DNA from: an uncultured Sphingomonadaceae bacterium
Lineage (GTDB): Bacteria; Pseudomonadota; Alphaproteobacteria; Sphingomonadales; Sphingomonadaceae
NCBI GenBank assembly: GCA_947501695.1
Contig: CANMWO010000002.1
Span: 1 to 64,000, forward strand
DNA: 64,000 nucleotides
Direction: 5' to 3'
Shown here: in pieces, positions 29,058 through 37,321 of the stretch
Layout of the letters: each line of letters starts with the position of its first letter
Position numbering within the stretch: the first letter of the stretch is position 1
Notes under the pieces: generated by a model
Told to the model about the DNA's origin: nothing
The model's input: the letters and a program-made list of their open reading frames with translations, nothing else
The model's database searches: none
Program-made: the position numbers and the translations under genes

Positions 29058-30746
29058 CTATCCTTTCGGCGACCAAAGAAGCGGTGTCAGTTCCGATACA
29101 TCAACATCACGGTGTTCATCCGGAACGACGCCCAGCATCGGGCCAACCCTTGGGACGACCTTGCGCACTACGGGAGCAGCAGTCCAACCAGCAGTCCGCT
29201 GAAATCCGGTTTCAGCATTACCTTTGGGTTCATCCAGCATCGCGATGACCACATAGCGTGGATTGTCCATCGGGAAGGCCGCTGCAAAAGTCGAGACAAG
29301 CGAAGTCTTGTTATATCCGCCATTGGATGGCTTTTCCGCAGATCCTGTCTTACCGCCGATGCGGTAGCCCGGTGCATCTGCTTTGCGACCCGTGCCGTTG
29401 GAAACAATCATCCGCAGCAACTGCCGCATCCGGGCGCTGGTCGCTGCCTTGAATACACGGCGTCCCTCTGCTTCTTCACCCGGCTCAACCTTGAGCAAGG
29501 TGGCCGGGCGCCAAATGCCGCCATTGACCAAAGCAGCATAGGCGCTCGCCAAGTGAAGGGGCGTAACCGCGATCCCGTGACCATAGGCAATTGTCATGTT
29601 GGTCACACGCCCCCAACTTTGTGGCCATAGTGGCTTGCCCCGCTCCGCCAGCTCTATATGTGGCCGCTCATCAAAGCCGAGGCGCCGGATCATGTGCTCC
29701 ATACCTTCTTTGCCTAGATTGTCAGCCAATCGGGCAGTTACAATATTGGAACTATGGACCAGCGTTTCCGGCACATTGAGGTAGCGATTTTGACCATGGT
29801 CATCTTTGATTTTAAAAGCGCCAACCTTAATAGGCTCTGTCGCATTATACCGAACAGCCAGGTCCGTAACAGTTCCGGCATCCAACGCCGCCGCAACTGT
29901 TAGCGGTTTAAAAGTTGAGCCCAGTTCAAAAACGCTCTGAGTCACTTCATTGGTCTGATATTTCATGGTCGCTTTGCGGATCTTGTTCGGATCGAATACC
30001 GGCAGCGACGCCAGCGCCATCACTTCACCGGTTTGGACATCAAGAATAATACCGGCAGCACCGCGTGCTTCATTTGCTGTCATCGCGACCATTAACTCGC
30101 TTTCAAGCGCAGCCTGCACGCGACTATCGATGGACAGCACAGCCGGCGCTCCGCGAAGGCCTTCATCCTGCAAACGGTCATTGAGCGCACGCTCCATGCC
30201 CATAACGCCTTCGCTGTCGGCGTCGACATAACCCAATACATGAGCAGCCAAATCGCGCTGAGGGTACAGCCGCTCATTCTCTCTTGGGAACTCAATGCCG
30301 ATTTCGCCTAGTGCATGGACTTGTTTGACCTCTATAGGCAACGCGCGGCGACGGAGATAGGTTGGCCGCGAACCTTCAAGCTTTGCGAGAAATTCAGCCT
30401 CACTTGTATCAGGGAAAAGATCGCTCAGTTGCCGCGCAAGCAATGCTTTGTCACCAAGCACCCGCTCCGGCACCACGCGAATAGCGTAGCCCTTTATTGT
30501 CCGGGCCAAAGGCACTCCGTTGCGATCCACGATATCACCACGGGACGGCACAAAGGTAGAAGTAGATATCCGGGTCGGCTGGGCATCTTCTAATATACTA
30601 AAGCTAATCAACCGTCCGACAATGATCGTGAAAATCGCCAAAAACACCAGCAGCAACACCATCAAGCGGAAGTGGGCGCTCGCTGCTACTTCCTTATTTT
30701 TACCGGAAAACTGCACTTTTCTGCTGCTTGCCAGAAGCGTTGTCAT
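29058..30746 (-). CDS. ftsI: Peptidoglycan D,D-transpeptidase FtsI (PBP3)
   Basis: FtsI is the septal class B penicillin-binding protein that cross-links new septal peptidoglycan with FtsW. The 562-residue protein has a short cytoplasmic tail, a membrane helix at about 27-48, the non-penicillin-binding domain (FVPSRGDIVDRNGVPLA onward), and a transpeptidase domain with all three motifs: SxxK in FELGSTFKPLTVAA, SxN in VHSSNIVTARLAD, and KTG in RIGGKTGSAEKPSNGG. It overlaps ftsL by four bases. Confidence 0.96.
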   Translation of the reverse strand: MTTLLASSRKVQFSGKNKEVAASAHFRLMVLLLVFLAIFTIIVGRLISFSILEDAQPTRISTSTFVPSRGDIVDRNGVPLARTIKGYAIRVVPERVLGDKALLARQLSDLFPDTSEAEFLAKLEGSRPTYLRRRALPIEVKQVHALGEIGIEFPRENERLYPQRDLAAHVLGYVDADSEGVMGMERALNDRLQDEGLRGAPAVLSIDSRVQAALESELMVAMTANEARGAAGIILDVQTGEVMALASLPVFDPNKIRKATMKYQTNEVTQSVFELGSTFKPLTVAAALDAGTVTDLAVRYNATEPIKVGAFKIKDDHGQNRYLNVPETLVHSSNIVTARLADNLGKEGMEHMIRRLGFDERPHIELAERGKPLWPQSWGRVTNMTIAYGHGIAVTPLHLASAYAALVNGGIWRPATLLKVEPGEEAEGRRVFKAATSARMRQLLRMIVSNGTGRKADAPGYRIGGKTGSAEKPSNGGYNKTSLVSTFAAAFPMDNPRYVVIAMLDEPKGNAETGFQRTAGWTAAPVVRKVVPRVGPMLGVVPDEHRDVDVSELTPLLWSPKG

Positions 30747-31345
30747 TGAGTGCTGCTCCCAGCCTGCTCACTATTCGCTCGGGCAGCAAGTTGCCGGACC
30801 AACCCATCATCGAGAAGCTTTGCCTCCATATCGGCTACGCGGGTAGTTTTGGTTTCACGCAATTGCGCGGCGGTCGGCTCTTCTCCACCCTGTACTGCAA
30901 TGTCTTGTTGTAGGTCGCCTGTCGCGTCACTTCTTTCAGCGCTACGTGTGTTCGCCGATGCGGTCGGAAAGACCGAACCGATGATCCCGGCTGGCTTAAC
31001 TTTATCCATCGAACTGATAACCGCGACTTTTACCGGCTTACGTAAATTCGCATCACCAAGATTGGCGAGCGCCCGCTCTCCATCAAGATATTGCGAAGCA
31101 TTCGGAGATACGTAACCATATTCCAATTTGTTCCAATGCTCCAGCTGCCGTAGATTGGCGCGGGCGCTGAATTCTGTTTCCAAATAGCGGATTTCTTTTT
31201 TTATCGATACGACTTCATTATCGGTGCGCGCCAAATCACTGCGTAACGAAGCGACGCTAAGCGACAACGGATAGAGCAAGATAGCCACCAGAAAAACAAG
31301 CGCTAGCCATCCTATGCCCTCAAGACGCTTGACTGCCAGTTTCAT
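30743..31345 (-). CDS. ftsL: FtsL-like cell division protein with long C-terminal extension
   Basis: The position between rsmH and ftsI identifies this as FtsL. A membrane helix lies at about 12-32 ([20 protein letters not shown]). A periplasmic coiled coil follows ([27 protein letters not shown]), then [16 protein letters not shown], which resembles the segment that contacts FtsB/FtsQ in other FtsL proteins. The protein is 200 residues, while typical FtsL is about 100-120. The extra C-terminal 90 residues are low in predicted structure, rich in Ala, Thr and Gln. It overlaps rsmH and ftsI by four bases each. The identity rests more on context and topology than on sequence. Confidence 0.8.
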   Translation of the reverse strand: MKLAVKRLEGIGWLALVFLVAILLYPLSLSVASLRSDLARTDNEVVSIKKEIRYLETEFSARANLRQLEHWNKLEYGYVSPNASQYLDGERALANLGDANLRKPVKVAVISSMDKVKPAGIIGSVFPTASANTRSAERSDATGDLQQDIAVQGGEEPTAAQLRETKTTRVADMEAKLLDDGLVRQLAARANSEQAGSSTQ

Positions 31346-32310
31346 TGGACGCCTCCTGTCTGCGCAAGGGCTGGCGCGTCGGAACGCACCGCTGATCTGA
31401 GGGTGGCGGAGCGGGCTCGGGGATTAGAGACCTGCTCCGCCCCGGCCGGACGCACCATTTTGGCTGGTTTATGAAAGGTGGGTGCCGGCCGTTTTTCGGA
31501 AACTTGGGGTAAATGACGCGAGCCAGCGGATTTTTGTCCACTGCGGTCGCGAAGAAAATTTTTGACGATACGATCTTCAAGGCTGTGAAAGGTTACGATG
31601 GCTAAGCGACCACCGGGTTTCAACAAACGCTCTGCCGCAGCAAGGCCATCTTCCAACTCGCCCAACTCGCGGTTGATATGGATTCGGATTGCCTGAAAGG
31701 TTCGGGTCGCTGGATCCTTTTTGTCACCCGGTTTATGGCCCAGTGCCTTGCGGACAATATTCGCCAATTCCGAAGTGCGGGTCAGCGGACGGGCATTGAC
31801 GATCGCCTTGGCGATTTTACGCGATCGACGTTCTTCACCATAGCGATAAATGACATTAGCAATGTCTTCTTCATCTGCTTCATTCAGAAAGTCAGCGGCG
31901 CTTGGGCCATCTTGCGACATACGCATGTCCAGCGGACCGTCTTTCTGGAACGAAAAACCACGCTCTGCTTGATCGAGCTGCATCGATGAAACACCGATAT
32001 CCAGTGTGACACCGTCAATATCTTCATCCTGCAAGACATCTGCCATTTGCGAATAAAAGGCATGATGCAGAACAAGTTTGCCGTCAGAAGCTTCAACCAG
32101 CGCGTGACCACTCTCGATCGCGTCGGGATCCTGATCAAAACCATGTACTGTCGCACCGGTAGCGATCATTGCCATGCTATATCCGCCAGCACCAAATGTG
32201 CCATCAACATGCGTCTCACCCGGGGTAATGGCGAGCGCATCAATGACTTCATTGAGCAGGACAGGAATATGGGGCTTCGAAGAGGCAGAAGATTCCGTTT
32301 TGGGGGTCAT
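31342..32310 (-). CDS. rsmH: 16S rRNA m4C1402 methyltransferase
   Basis: RsmH (MraW) methylates N4 of C1402 in 16S rRNA. The 322-residue protein has [13 protein letters not shown], the SAM motif [37 protein letters not shown], the GPLDMRM segment, and a C-terminal [15 protein letters not shown]. All are diagnostic of the family. The C-terminal tail is Arg/Ala-rich. Four-base overlaps join it to mraZ and ftsL. It is the second gene of the dcw operon. Confidence 0.96.
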   Translation of the reverse strand: MTPKTESSASSKPHIPVLLNEVIDALAITPGETHVDGTFGAGGYSMAMIATGATVHGFDQDPDAIESGHALVEASDGKLVLHHAFYSQMADVLQDEDIDGVTLDIGVSSMQLDQAERGFSFQKDGPLDMRMSQDGPSAADFLNEADEEDIANVIYRYGEERRSRKIAKAIVNARPLTRTSELANIVRKALGHKPGDKKDPATRTFQAIRIHINRELGELEDGLAAAERLLKPGGRLAIVTFHSLEDRIVKNFLRDRSGQKSAGSRHLPQVSEKRPAPTFHKPAKMVRPAGAEQVSNPRARSATLRSAVRSDAPALAQTGGVQ

Positions 32311-32795
32311 TTCTTTTTCCCCAATTCGCTGAGATGAAACTCGACCAAGCGCTTATCAACTGGAACATCGTCGGTCGTGTCCATCAAAGCTTGCGGTGCC
32401 CAAAGGCAGAATGTCTTGCCAATACCGTGGAAGATGACATTGTCTTTCAAGCCGCCGATTGCCTGTAGCATTGGCGGCAGAACAAAGCGCCCGCTGGCAT
32501 CGAAGCTGAGCTCTTGAAGCGAGGAGAATTTGCGGGCACCAGCAGCATCGCGATCATATGGTTGTGACCGGGCAATGGCGATTTCTTCTTCCTTGTCGAT
32601 TTCTGCCAGCATGTCGATTTTGCGGCTAAGGCCAAAACCAACTAAGCAATCCCATTTTTCATGTTTGCCGAGGCAGAGAACGCGACCATCGCTGCTGTCG
32701 ATCAGGTCTTTACGCAGAAATGCAGGAACGGACAGACGACCTTTATCGTCTATCGCGGAAATTCCCGATCCTGAATAAGCATAATTGCCAGACAC
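32307..32795 (-). CDS. mraZ: Transcriptional regulator MraZ
   Basis: MraZ is an AbrB-fold DNA-binding ring protein that represses or tunes the dcw cluster, including its own promoter. The 162-residue protein has two SpoVT/AbrB-like halves: [22 protein letters not shown] at the N-terminus and [19 protein letters not shown] in the second half, each with the DxxGR core. The start is a GTG at 32795 behind a GAGG. The C-terminal 25 residues extend beyond the usual MraZ. A run of 10-base GGGA repeats 116-180 bases upstream is a likely operator. Confidence 0.95.
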   Translation of the reverse strand: MSGNYAYSGSGISAIDDKGRLSVPAFLRKDLIDSSDGRVLCLGKHEKWDCLVGFGLSRKIDMLAEIDKEEEIAIARSQPYDRDAAGARKFSSLQELSFDASGRFVLPPMLQAIGGLKDNVIFHGIGKTFCLWAPQALMDTTDDVPVDKRLVEFHLSELGKKK

Positions 32796-33105
32796 AGCCT
32801 CAATCCCTCAACTCGATCGAAAGGCAAATCTCTCTTGTTGGGAGAAGCGCACGATGAGCTGCTCCCGAAACACCAGAATCCCGGACAGGAAATTTACCCC
32901 GATAACGCAACAGGGTTAACAGGGGAGCGCCGGGGATGGAAGGGGATATTACGGGATTTTAAGGGATTTTACGGATCAAATTGAATATCCACCTGATTTA
33001 AAAGCATTTTATTTTAGAGCGCTTTCGACAGAACCGGCAAAAACTCCGGTTAGTTGTTGGAAACATAGACAATAAGCTGCCTTTGAGAAGCTGATTGAGG
33101 AAGAA
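32796..33105. other. Intergenic region upstream of mraZ
   Basis: This 310-base gap separates mraZ from the lipoprotein-like gene on the same strand. It holds the phased GGGA repeat described below and a small inverted repeat AACCGG/CCGGTT at 33032-33051. The base composition is AT-rich around 32985-33025. I could not pick a convincing -35/-10 pair by eye, although the dcw promoter should lie here. Confidence 0.5.
32911..32975. promoter_or_regulatory. Candidate MraZ operator: decameric GGGA direct repeats
   Basis: In exact 10-base register from 32911 the plus strand reads caGGGttaac, aGGGGAgcgc, cGGGGAtgga, aGGGGAtatt, acGGGAtttt, aaGGGAtttt, acGGatcaaa. That is five clear GGGA units plus two weaker edge units. 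MraZ in E. coli is known to bind direct TGGG-type repeats separated by 5-base spacers near its own promoter, which gives the same 10-base period. Position upstream of mraZ fits. Assignment as the MraZ box is inference from period, core sequence and location. Confidence 0.7.
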
Positions 33106-33891
33106 TCACCCGCCATTGCGTAAGTCGGTAATCAAAATGTCGGTCAATCCCCTCGCATCCCTGGTGCCCTCGTTATCGCCTCCGTCTCCAACATCAGACC
33201 ACAAAACATCGTTTAGAAAATCCGCATCGGCCAGAATGATCGCACGCCCCTCGCCTACGCGGCAATTGGCCATGACATTAGCTGTACTCAACACACATTT
33301 TTCTTGGTCCGCATCCGGTTGCGGCAAGAGCTTGAAGGTTCCGATACCTGCGGTTGAAATGGTAGCACCGGAAAACTCCAACTCGACGCCGCCCGATCCT
33401 GCCTCATCTGGCGCCTGCAATTCCAATCCCCAGTGTTCCAGCAATGGTGACAGTAAACCAGAGGCCAGAGGCCGACGCTTATCGCCCAGCGGCAAATCTG
33501 TAGGCCAGAGCAGCATCGGATCCGTTAGTATAATAGCCTTGCCGCCAGCCCTGACCCAAGTATCAACCGCCGCGATATCCGCCGGAGCCATAGCTGGTGG
33601 CTGGGCCAATATAATAATCTCCGTGTCCGACGCTTCCAGTTCCTCAAAACTGTCAACAGCAGCAATGTCATATTTTCGTTGCCAATAAGCGTAAATTGGC
33701 GCCGGAGATGTTTCGCCCGACAATATAGTCTTCATAGATGCGCTTTCGCCCCAAATTATCGGCAAGCTTGTCATCAACTGGATTTTCGTCGGACCACTAT
33801 TTTCTGACGAAACATTGGTAGCCGCCGGGCTGCATTGCATCAGCAGGACAGCGGCTAATATTGTCAGCCCAAAAGCGGCTATTCGGTTCAA
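33106..33891 (-). CDS. Exported protein with GldG/DUF4350-like domain
   Basis: The 261-residue protein has an N-terminal signal (IAAFGLTILAAVLLMQC). It may be a lipoprotein, but the residue before Cys20 is Gln, which is unusual for a lipobox. The rest resembles the periplasmic domain of GldG-type ABC auxiliary proteins: TSLPIIWGESASM, EIIILAQPPAMAPADIAAVDTWVRAGGKAIILTDPML, LEHWGLEL, and GEGRAIILADADFLND. That assignment is from pattern memory. No ABC transporter genes are adjacent. It follows the small membrane protein gene by 3 bases and sits in a three-gene unit with the cysteine synthase. Function is unknown. Confidence 0.7.
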   Translation of the reverse strand: MNRIAAFGLTILAAVLLMQCSPAATNVSSENSGPTKIQLMTSLPIIWGESASMKTILSGETSPAPIYAYWQRKYDIAAVDSFEELEASDTEIIILAQPPAMAPADIAAVDTWVRAGGKAIILTDPMLLWPTDLPLGDKRRPLASGLLSPLLEHWGLELQAPDEAGSGGVELEFSGATISTAGIGTFKLLPQPDADQEKCVLSTANVMANCRVGEGRAIILADADFLNDVLWSDVGDGGDNEGTRDARGLTDILITDLRNGG

Positions 33892-33894
33892 AGT

Positions 33895-34281
33895 CTAACT
33901 TTCCTCATCCATTCGCGCTTCAAGCTTTGGGTCAGGCTCAAGATCAGGAACGACTTGCGAACGTGTACTAGGATTTACTGGTACCGGCTGAACAACTTCG
34001 TCCTCCTGAACGGGCGCTGGCGTAATACCAAGTTCTGCCAGCGGTTCGGCTGGTGCCGGCGTTGGTGCTGGTGCGGGTTCGTTTTCTACAATCAGTCGCC
34101 CCGAACTATCGATCGCTTCGGCCTGAATTTCCTCAATCGCCGACTGTTCGTCACTAGCACGCTGCAGAACAAAATTTGCAATGCTGACGACCATCAAGAC
34201 TGCGACAAGTCCGACTACACCGACCTGAATCCGTTGGATAGTATCCTGACTATCACTCTTATTTTTAGGGTCTTCAATCAT
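33895..34281 (-). CDS. Small membrane-anchored hypothetical protein, 128 aa
   Basis: A charged N-terminal tail (about 1-20) is followed by one membrane helix (VGVVGLVAVLMVVSIANFVL, about 22-41). The periplasmic part is acidic, and rich in Pro, Ala and Glu (PAPAPTPAPAEPLAELGI), with no recognisable domain. It looks like a short bitopic protein with a disordered exposed tail. It overlaps the cysteine synthase stop by eight bases and is followed after three bases by the GldG-like gene. Adjacent placement suggests the two exported proteins may work together, which is inference only. Confidence 0.7.
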   Translation of the reverse strand: MIEDPKNKSDSQDTIQRIQVGVVGLVAVLMVVSIANFVLQRASDEQSAIEEIQAEAIDSSGRLIVENEPAPAPTPAPAEPLAELGITPAPVQEDEVVQPVPVNPSTRSQVVPDLEPDPKLEARMDEES

Positions 34282-35269
34282 CTTCGGTCAGCCAGGGGAA
34301 AACCGGCAGTCCTTTTTCTTTCAGCCATGCTGCATTGTAGAGCGAAGACAAATAGCGGAAACCTGTATCACATAGGATCGTGGCAATCTTGCTGTCTGGC
34401 CCGAGCTCTTTGCCCAAAGCAATAGCACCGGCAACATTAATCCCGGATGAGAGGCCAAGGCATAGTCCCTCTTCCTGCAATAACCGCTCGACCCATTTCA
34501 TGCCTTCTTCGTCACTGATGCGATATTGCGTATCAATCGGCGCGTCTTCGAGGTTGCCCGTAATCCGCCCCTGCCCAATTCCTTCAGCGACACTGCTGCC
34601 TTCGGATTTCAGCTCGCCATGGGCATAATAATTATAGAGCGCTGCTCCATGCGGATCAGCCAGACCTATTTTCACTTTTTCATTTTTTGCCTTCAAACCC
34701 ATACCGACACCGGCAATCGTTCCGCCCGTGCCCGCTGCACAGACGAAACCGTCAACTTTTCCGTCGAGCTGTTCCCAGATCTCTTCGGCCGTTGTTTCAA
34801 TATGCGCGCGACGATTGGCAACATTGTCAAACTGATTTGCCCAGACAGCGCCCTCGGTCTCTTCGGCCATGCGGCGGGACGTATGCACAAAATGACCCGG
34901 ATTGGCATAAGGCGCGGCGGGAACCAGAACCAACTTTGCGCCTAATGCGCGCAACGTATCCATTTTCTCGCGGCTCTGGGTTTCGGGCATGACTATTGTC
35001 GTCTTATAACCCTTGGCATTGGCGACCAGCGCAATCCCGATACCGGTATTGCCAGCCGTGCCTTCGACAATCATGCCGCCCGGCTTGAGCAAGCCGCGTT
35101 CTTCGGCGTCCTGCACAATGAACAAGGCAGCGCGATCTTTTACAGAGGCGCCGGGATTAGCAAATTCGCATTTGCCATAAATGTCGCAGCCTGCTTCCGC
35201 ACTGGGTCCAGCAAGGCGAACGAGTGGAGTGTTGCCGATTAAGTCGAGCGTGTTCGGTATAATATTCAT
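34274..35269 (-). CDS. cysK: Cysteine synthase A-type PLP enzyme
   Basis: This fold-type II PLP enzyme makes cysteine from O-acetylserine and sulfide. The 331-residue protein has LIGNTPLVRLAG, the PLP Lys in NPGASVKDRAA (K44), and CAAGTGGTIAGVGMGL for phosphate binding. The substrate loop reads EGTAGNTGIG rather than the TSGNTG of classical CysK. That variant is shared, as far as I recall, with a branch including fungal cysteine synthase-like proteins, so another beta-replacement substrate is possible. I chose the ATG at 35269 (MNIIPNTLDLIG) with AAGG upstream; longer frames add 12 unsupported residues. Two small exported-protein genes follow with tight spacing. Confidence 0.88.
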   Translation of the reverse strand: MNIIPNTLDLIGNTPLVRLAGPSAEAGCDIYGKCEFANPGASVKDRAALFIVQDAEERGLLKPGGMIVEGTAGNTGIGIALVANAKGYKTTIVMPETQSREKMDTLRALGAKLVLVPAAPYANPGHFVHTSRRMAEETEGAVWANQFDNVANRRAHIETTAEEIWEQLDGKVDGFVCAAGTGGTIAGVGMGLKAKNEKVKIGLADPHGAALYNYYAHGELKSEGSSVAEGIGQGRITGNLEDAPIDTQYRISDEEGMKWVERLLQEEGLCLGLSSGINVAGAIALGKELGPDSKIATILCDTGFRYLSSLYNAAWLKEKGLPVFPWLTEDD

Positions 35270-35419
35270 AGCGCCTTCCATAGTCCGGTCGTCCAATGAC
35301 GACAAGCGGGGACAATTTGGGTAGTGAAAAGCCCAGCTTTATCGGCGCGATATTTTTTTGGACTTGGCGTCAAGGATTTGGCAGCGAAGTTGGCACGGTT
35401 GATGCGTCCCAAAAGCCTG

Positions 35420-35968
35420 TCATTCCTCTCCTTTGCGCCACTCACCCAGCGGTAGGTCTTCGACCGTCCAGTCACCGATGCTCCAACGAACCAGCCGCAG
35501 AGTCGGATGACCAACCGCTGCCGTCATCCTGCGCACCTGTCGGTTACGCCCTTCCGTAATCGTCAGCTTGAGCCAGCAGTCCGGGATATTTTTTCGTACC
35601 CTTATCGGCGGATCGCGGGGCCATAGGTCCGGGTCTTCAACCTGCTCAACATCCGCAGGGCGTGTCATACCGTCTTTCAATTGGACCCCTTGTCGCAAGC
35701 TATCCAGCGCCGCTGCGTCGGGAATTCCCTCGACTTGCACAAGATAGCTTTTCGGCATCTTATATTTGGGGTCTGCAATCCGCGCCTGTAATTTACCGTC
35801 GTCGGTCAGGAGCATCAGCCCTTCGCTATCGCGGTCCAGCCGCCCCGCCGGATAAACGCCGGGCAAATCGATAAAATTCGACAGGGTCGGTCGCTCGGTC
35901 GGCGACCCGCGATCGGTAAACTGCGGCAGCACACCAAAAGGTTTGTTAAACAAGATGAGTTCGGACAT
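35420..35968 (-). CDS. rluE: rRNA pseudouridine synthase, RluE-like
   Basis: RluE-type enzymes isomerise U2457 of 23S rRNA. The 182-residue protein lacks an S4 domain and starts directly with [16 protein letters not shown]. It has the catalytic Asp motif [17 protein letters not shown], then [10 protein letters not shown] and [29 protein letters not shown]. Length, lack of S4 and these motifs fit RluE rather than RsuA or RluB. It is transcribed alone on the minus strand, divergent from the ribosomal oxygenase gene that follows, which also acts on the large subunit. Confidence 0.9.
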   Translation of the reverse strand: MSELILFNKPFGVLPQFTDRGSPTERPTLSNFIDLPGVYPAGRLDRDSEGLMLLTDDGKLQARIADPKYKMPKSYLVQVEGIPDAAALDSLRQGVQLKDGMTRPADVEQVEDPDLWPRDPPIRVRKNIPDCWLKLTITEGRNRQVRRMTAAVGHPTLRLVRWSIGDWTVEDLPLGEWRKGEE

Positions 35969-36075
35969 GGCCTGTCTGTGGCAGGGATGGCCGATTGGGG
36001 CAATGGAATAGCAATCGTGACAAGATGGGAAACTATTGGATAGGCTAATGCGACCTGTTTCCGTAAGGAGCGTCC

Positions 36076-37227
36076 ATGCACTTCAAAAATTTCGATATCG
36101 CAGCCTTTCTTGGCAATAGCTGGCAAAAAAAACCGCTGCTCATCAAAAATCCGTGGGCCGCATGGGCCAACCCGCTGGAACCTGACGAGCTGGCGGGGCT
36201 TGCCTGTGAAGAAGGCGTTGAATCCCGTCTGATCACACAACCGGACGCCGTATGGAAATTGGAACATGGCCCCTTGGCAGAAGATCGTTTTGATAGCTTG
36301 GGGAACAAAAACTGGACCTTGCTCGTGCAGGCTGTCGATCAGCATGTGCCAACGGTTGCCGCGCTGATCGAACCGTTTCGCTTCATACCCAATTGGCGCA
36401 TCGATGATGTAATGGTAAGCTTTGCTGCCGATGGCGGCGGCGTCGGACCGCATTTTGATCAATATGACGTGTTCCTGATTCAAGGTTCTGGCAGGCGCCG
36501 ATGGAAGGTGGGTGGTCGTTGCGACGTCCAAAGCGCGCTATTGCCGCATGACGATCTTCGTTTGTTGGCCAATTTTGAAGCGGCAGAGACATTTATCTGC
36601 GAGCCTGGTGACATCGTCTACATACCTCCAGGCTATTCGCATGAAGGCGTCGCCTTAGGCGATAACTGCATGACCTATTCCATTGGCTTTCGTGCGCCTT
36701 CCCGTAGCGAGTTGATCGGCGATTGGTGCGATGACCTGCTCGCCGACATGCAGGGGGATGATCGTTACGGCGACCCCGATTTGGCGATACAGAATAATCC
36801 GGGTGAAATCTCAACCAGCGCCGTTGATCGGTTGCACGCCATGATCACCGATAAAATGGGCAATCGCGAGGCTTTTTCTCGCTGGTTCGGAGAATATAGC
36901 AGCACACCGAAATATCCCGAGATGGACTGGCAGCCGGACGAGAAAATCGAGATGGAAGACCTGCGCGAACAGCTGCAACAAGGCGCGCAGCTAGCGCGCA
37001 ACCCTGCCAGCCGCTTTTCCTTCATCCGGCGGGAATCAAGCAAATTTTTCTTGTTCGTGGACGGTCGATCTATTGAATGCGGCGGTGACACCATCCCCTT
37101 TGCCGAAACATTATGCGCAAAGGCTTTGCTGACAATAGACGAGCAGCAGACAAATTCTAACAGCGTGATGGCTCTCATTCTGGATATGTACAATCGCGGC
37201 AGCTTGGCTTTCGAACCCCAAGATTGA
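36076..37227 (+). CDS. Ribosomal protein L16 arginine hydroxylase-like cupin (RoxA/YcfD)
   Basis: This is a JmjC/cupin-4 2-oxoglutarate-dependent oxygenase. In E. coli YcfD hydroxylates an arginine of ribosomal protein L16. The 383-residue protein has the Fe(II) ligands in [10 protein letters not shown] (H126, D128) and the distal His in [13 protein letters not shown] (about H189). RRRWKVGGR follows the first ligand pair as in YcfD. The C-terminal part has the winged-helix-like segment. AAGGAG lies before the ATG at 36076. It is divergent from rluE. Specificity for L16 is inferred from family, not shown. Confidence 0.87.
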   Translation: MHFKNFDIAAFLGNSWQKKPLLIKNPWAAWANPLEPDELAGLACEEGVESRLITQPDAVWKLEHGPLAEDRFDSLGNKNWTLLVQAVDQHVPTVAALIEPFRFIPNWRIDDVMVSFAADGGGVGPHFDQYDVFLIQGSGRRRWKVGGRCDVQSALLPHDDLRLLANFEAAETFICEPGDIVYIPPGYSHEGVALGDNCMTYSIGFRAPSRSELIGDWCDDLLADMQGDDRYGDPDLAIQNNPGEISTSAVDRLHAMITDKMGNREAFSRWFGEYSSTPKYPEMDWQPDEKIEMEDLREQLQQGAQLARNPASRFSFIRRESSKFFLFVDGRSIECGGDTIPFAETLCAKALLTIDEQQTNSNSVMALILDMYNRGSLAFEPQD

Positions 37228-37265
37228 AGACCGACAAAAGCATCTGCGATATCGCTGATAGAATA

Positions 37266-37293
37266 TTCGACAATTTGTCCGGACAAGTATAGA
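37266..37293 (+). promoter_or_regulatory. Candidate promoter with palindromic operator
   Basis: TTCGAC at 37266-37271 and TATAGA at 37288-37293 are separated by 16 bases and lie upstream of the hydrolase at 37322. A perfect 12-bp palindrome TTGTCCGGACAA (37275-37286) fills the spacer, where a dimeric repressor would block polymerase. Both promoter boxes are imperfect. This is a by-eye call. Confidence 0.4.
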
Positions 37294-37321
37294 TTGTGCT
37301 GTCCATGTCCGGGAGCTAATG

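Noticed and set aside
32911-32975. Possible CRISPR-like array
   Set aside because: The repeat unit is only 10 bases with no unique spacers; it fits a protein-binding array.
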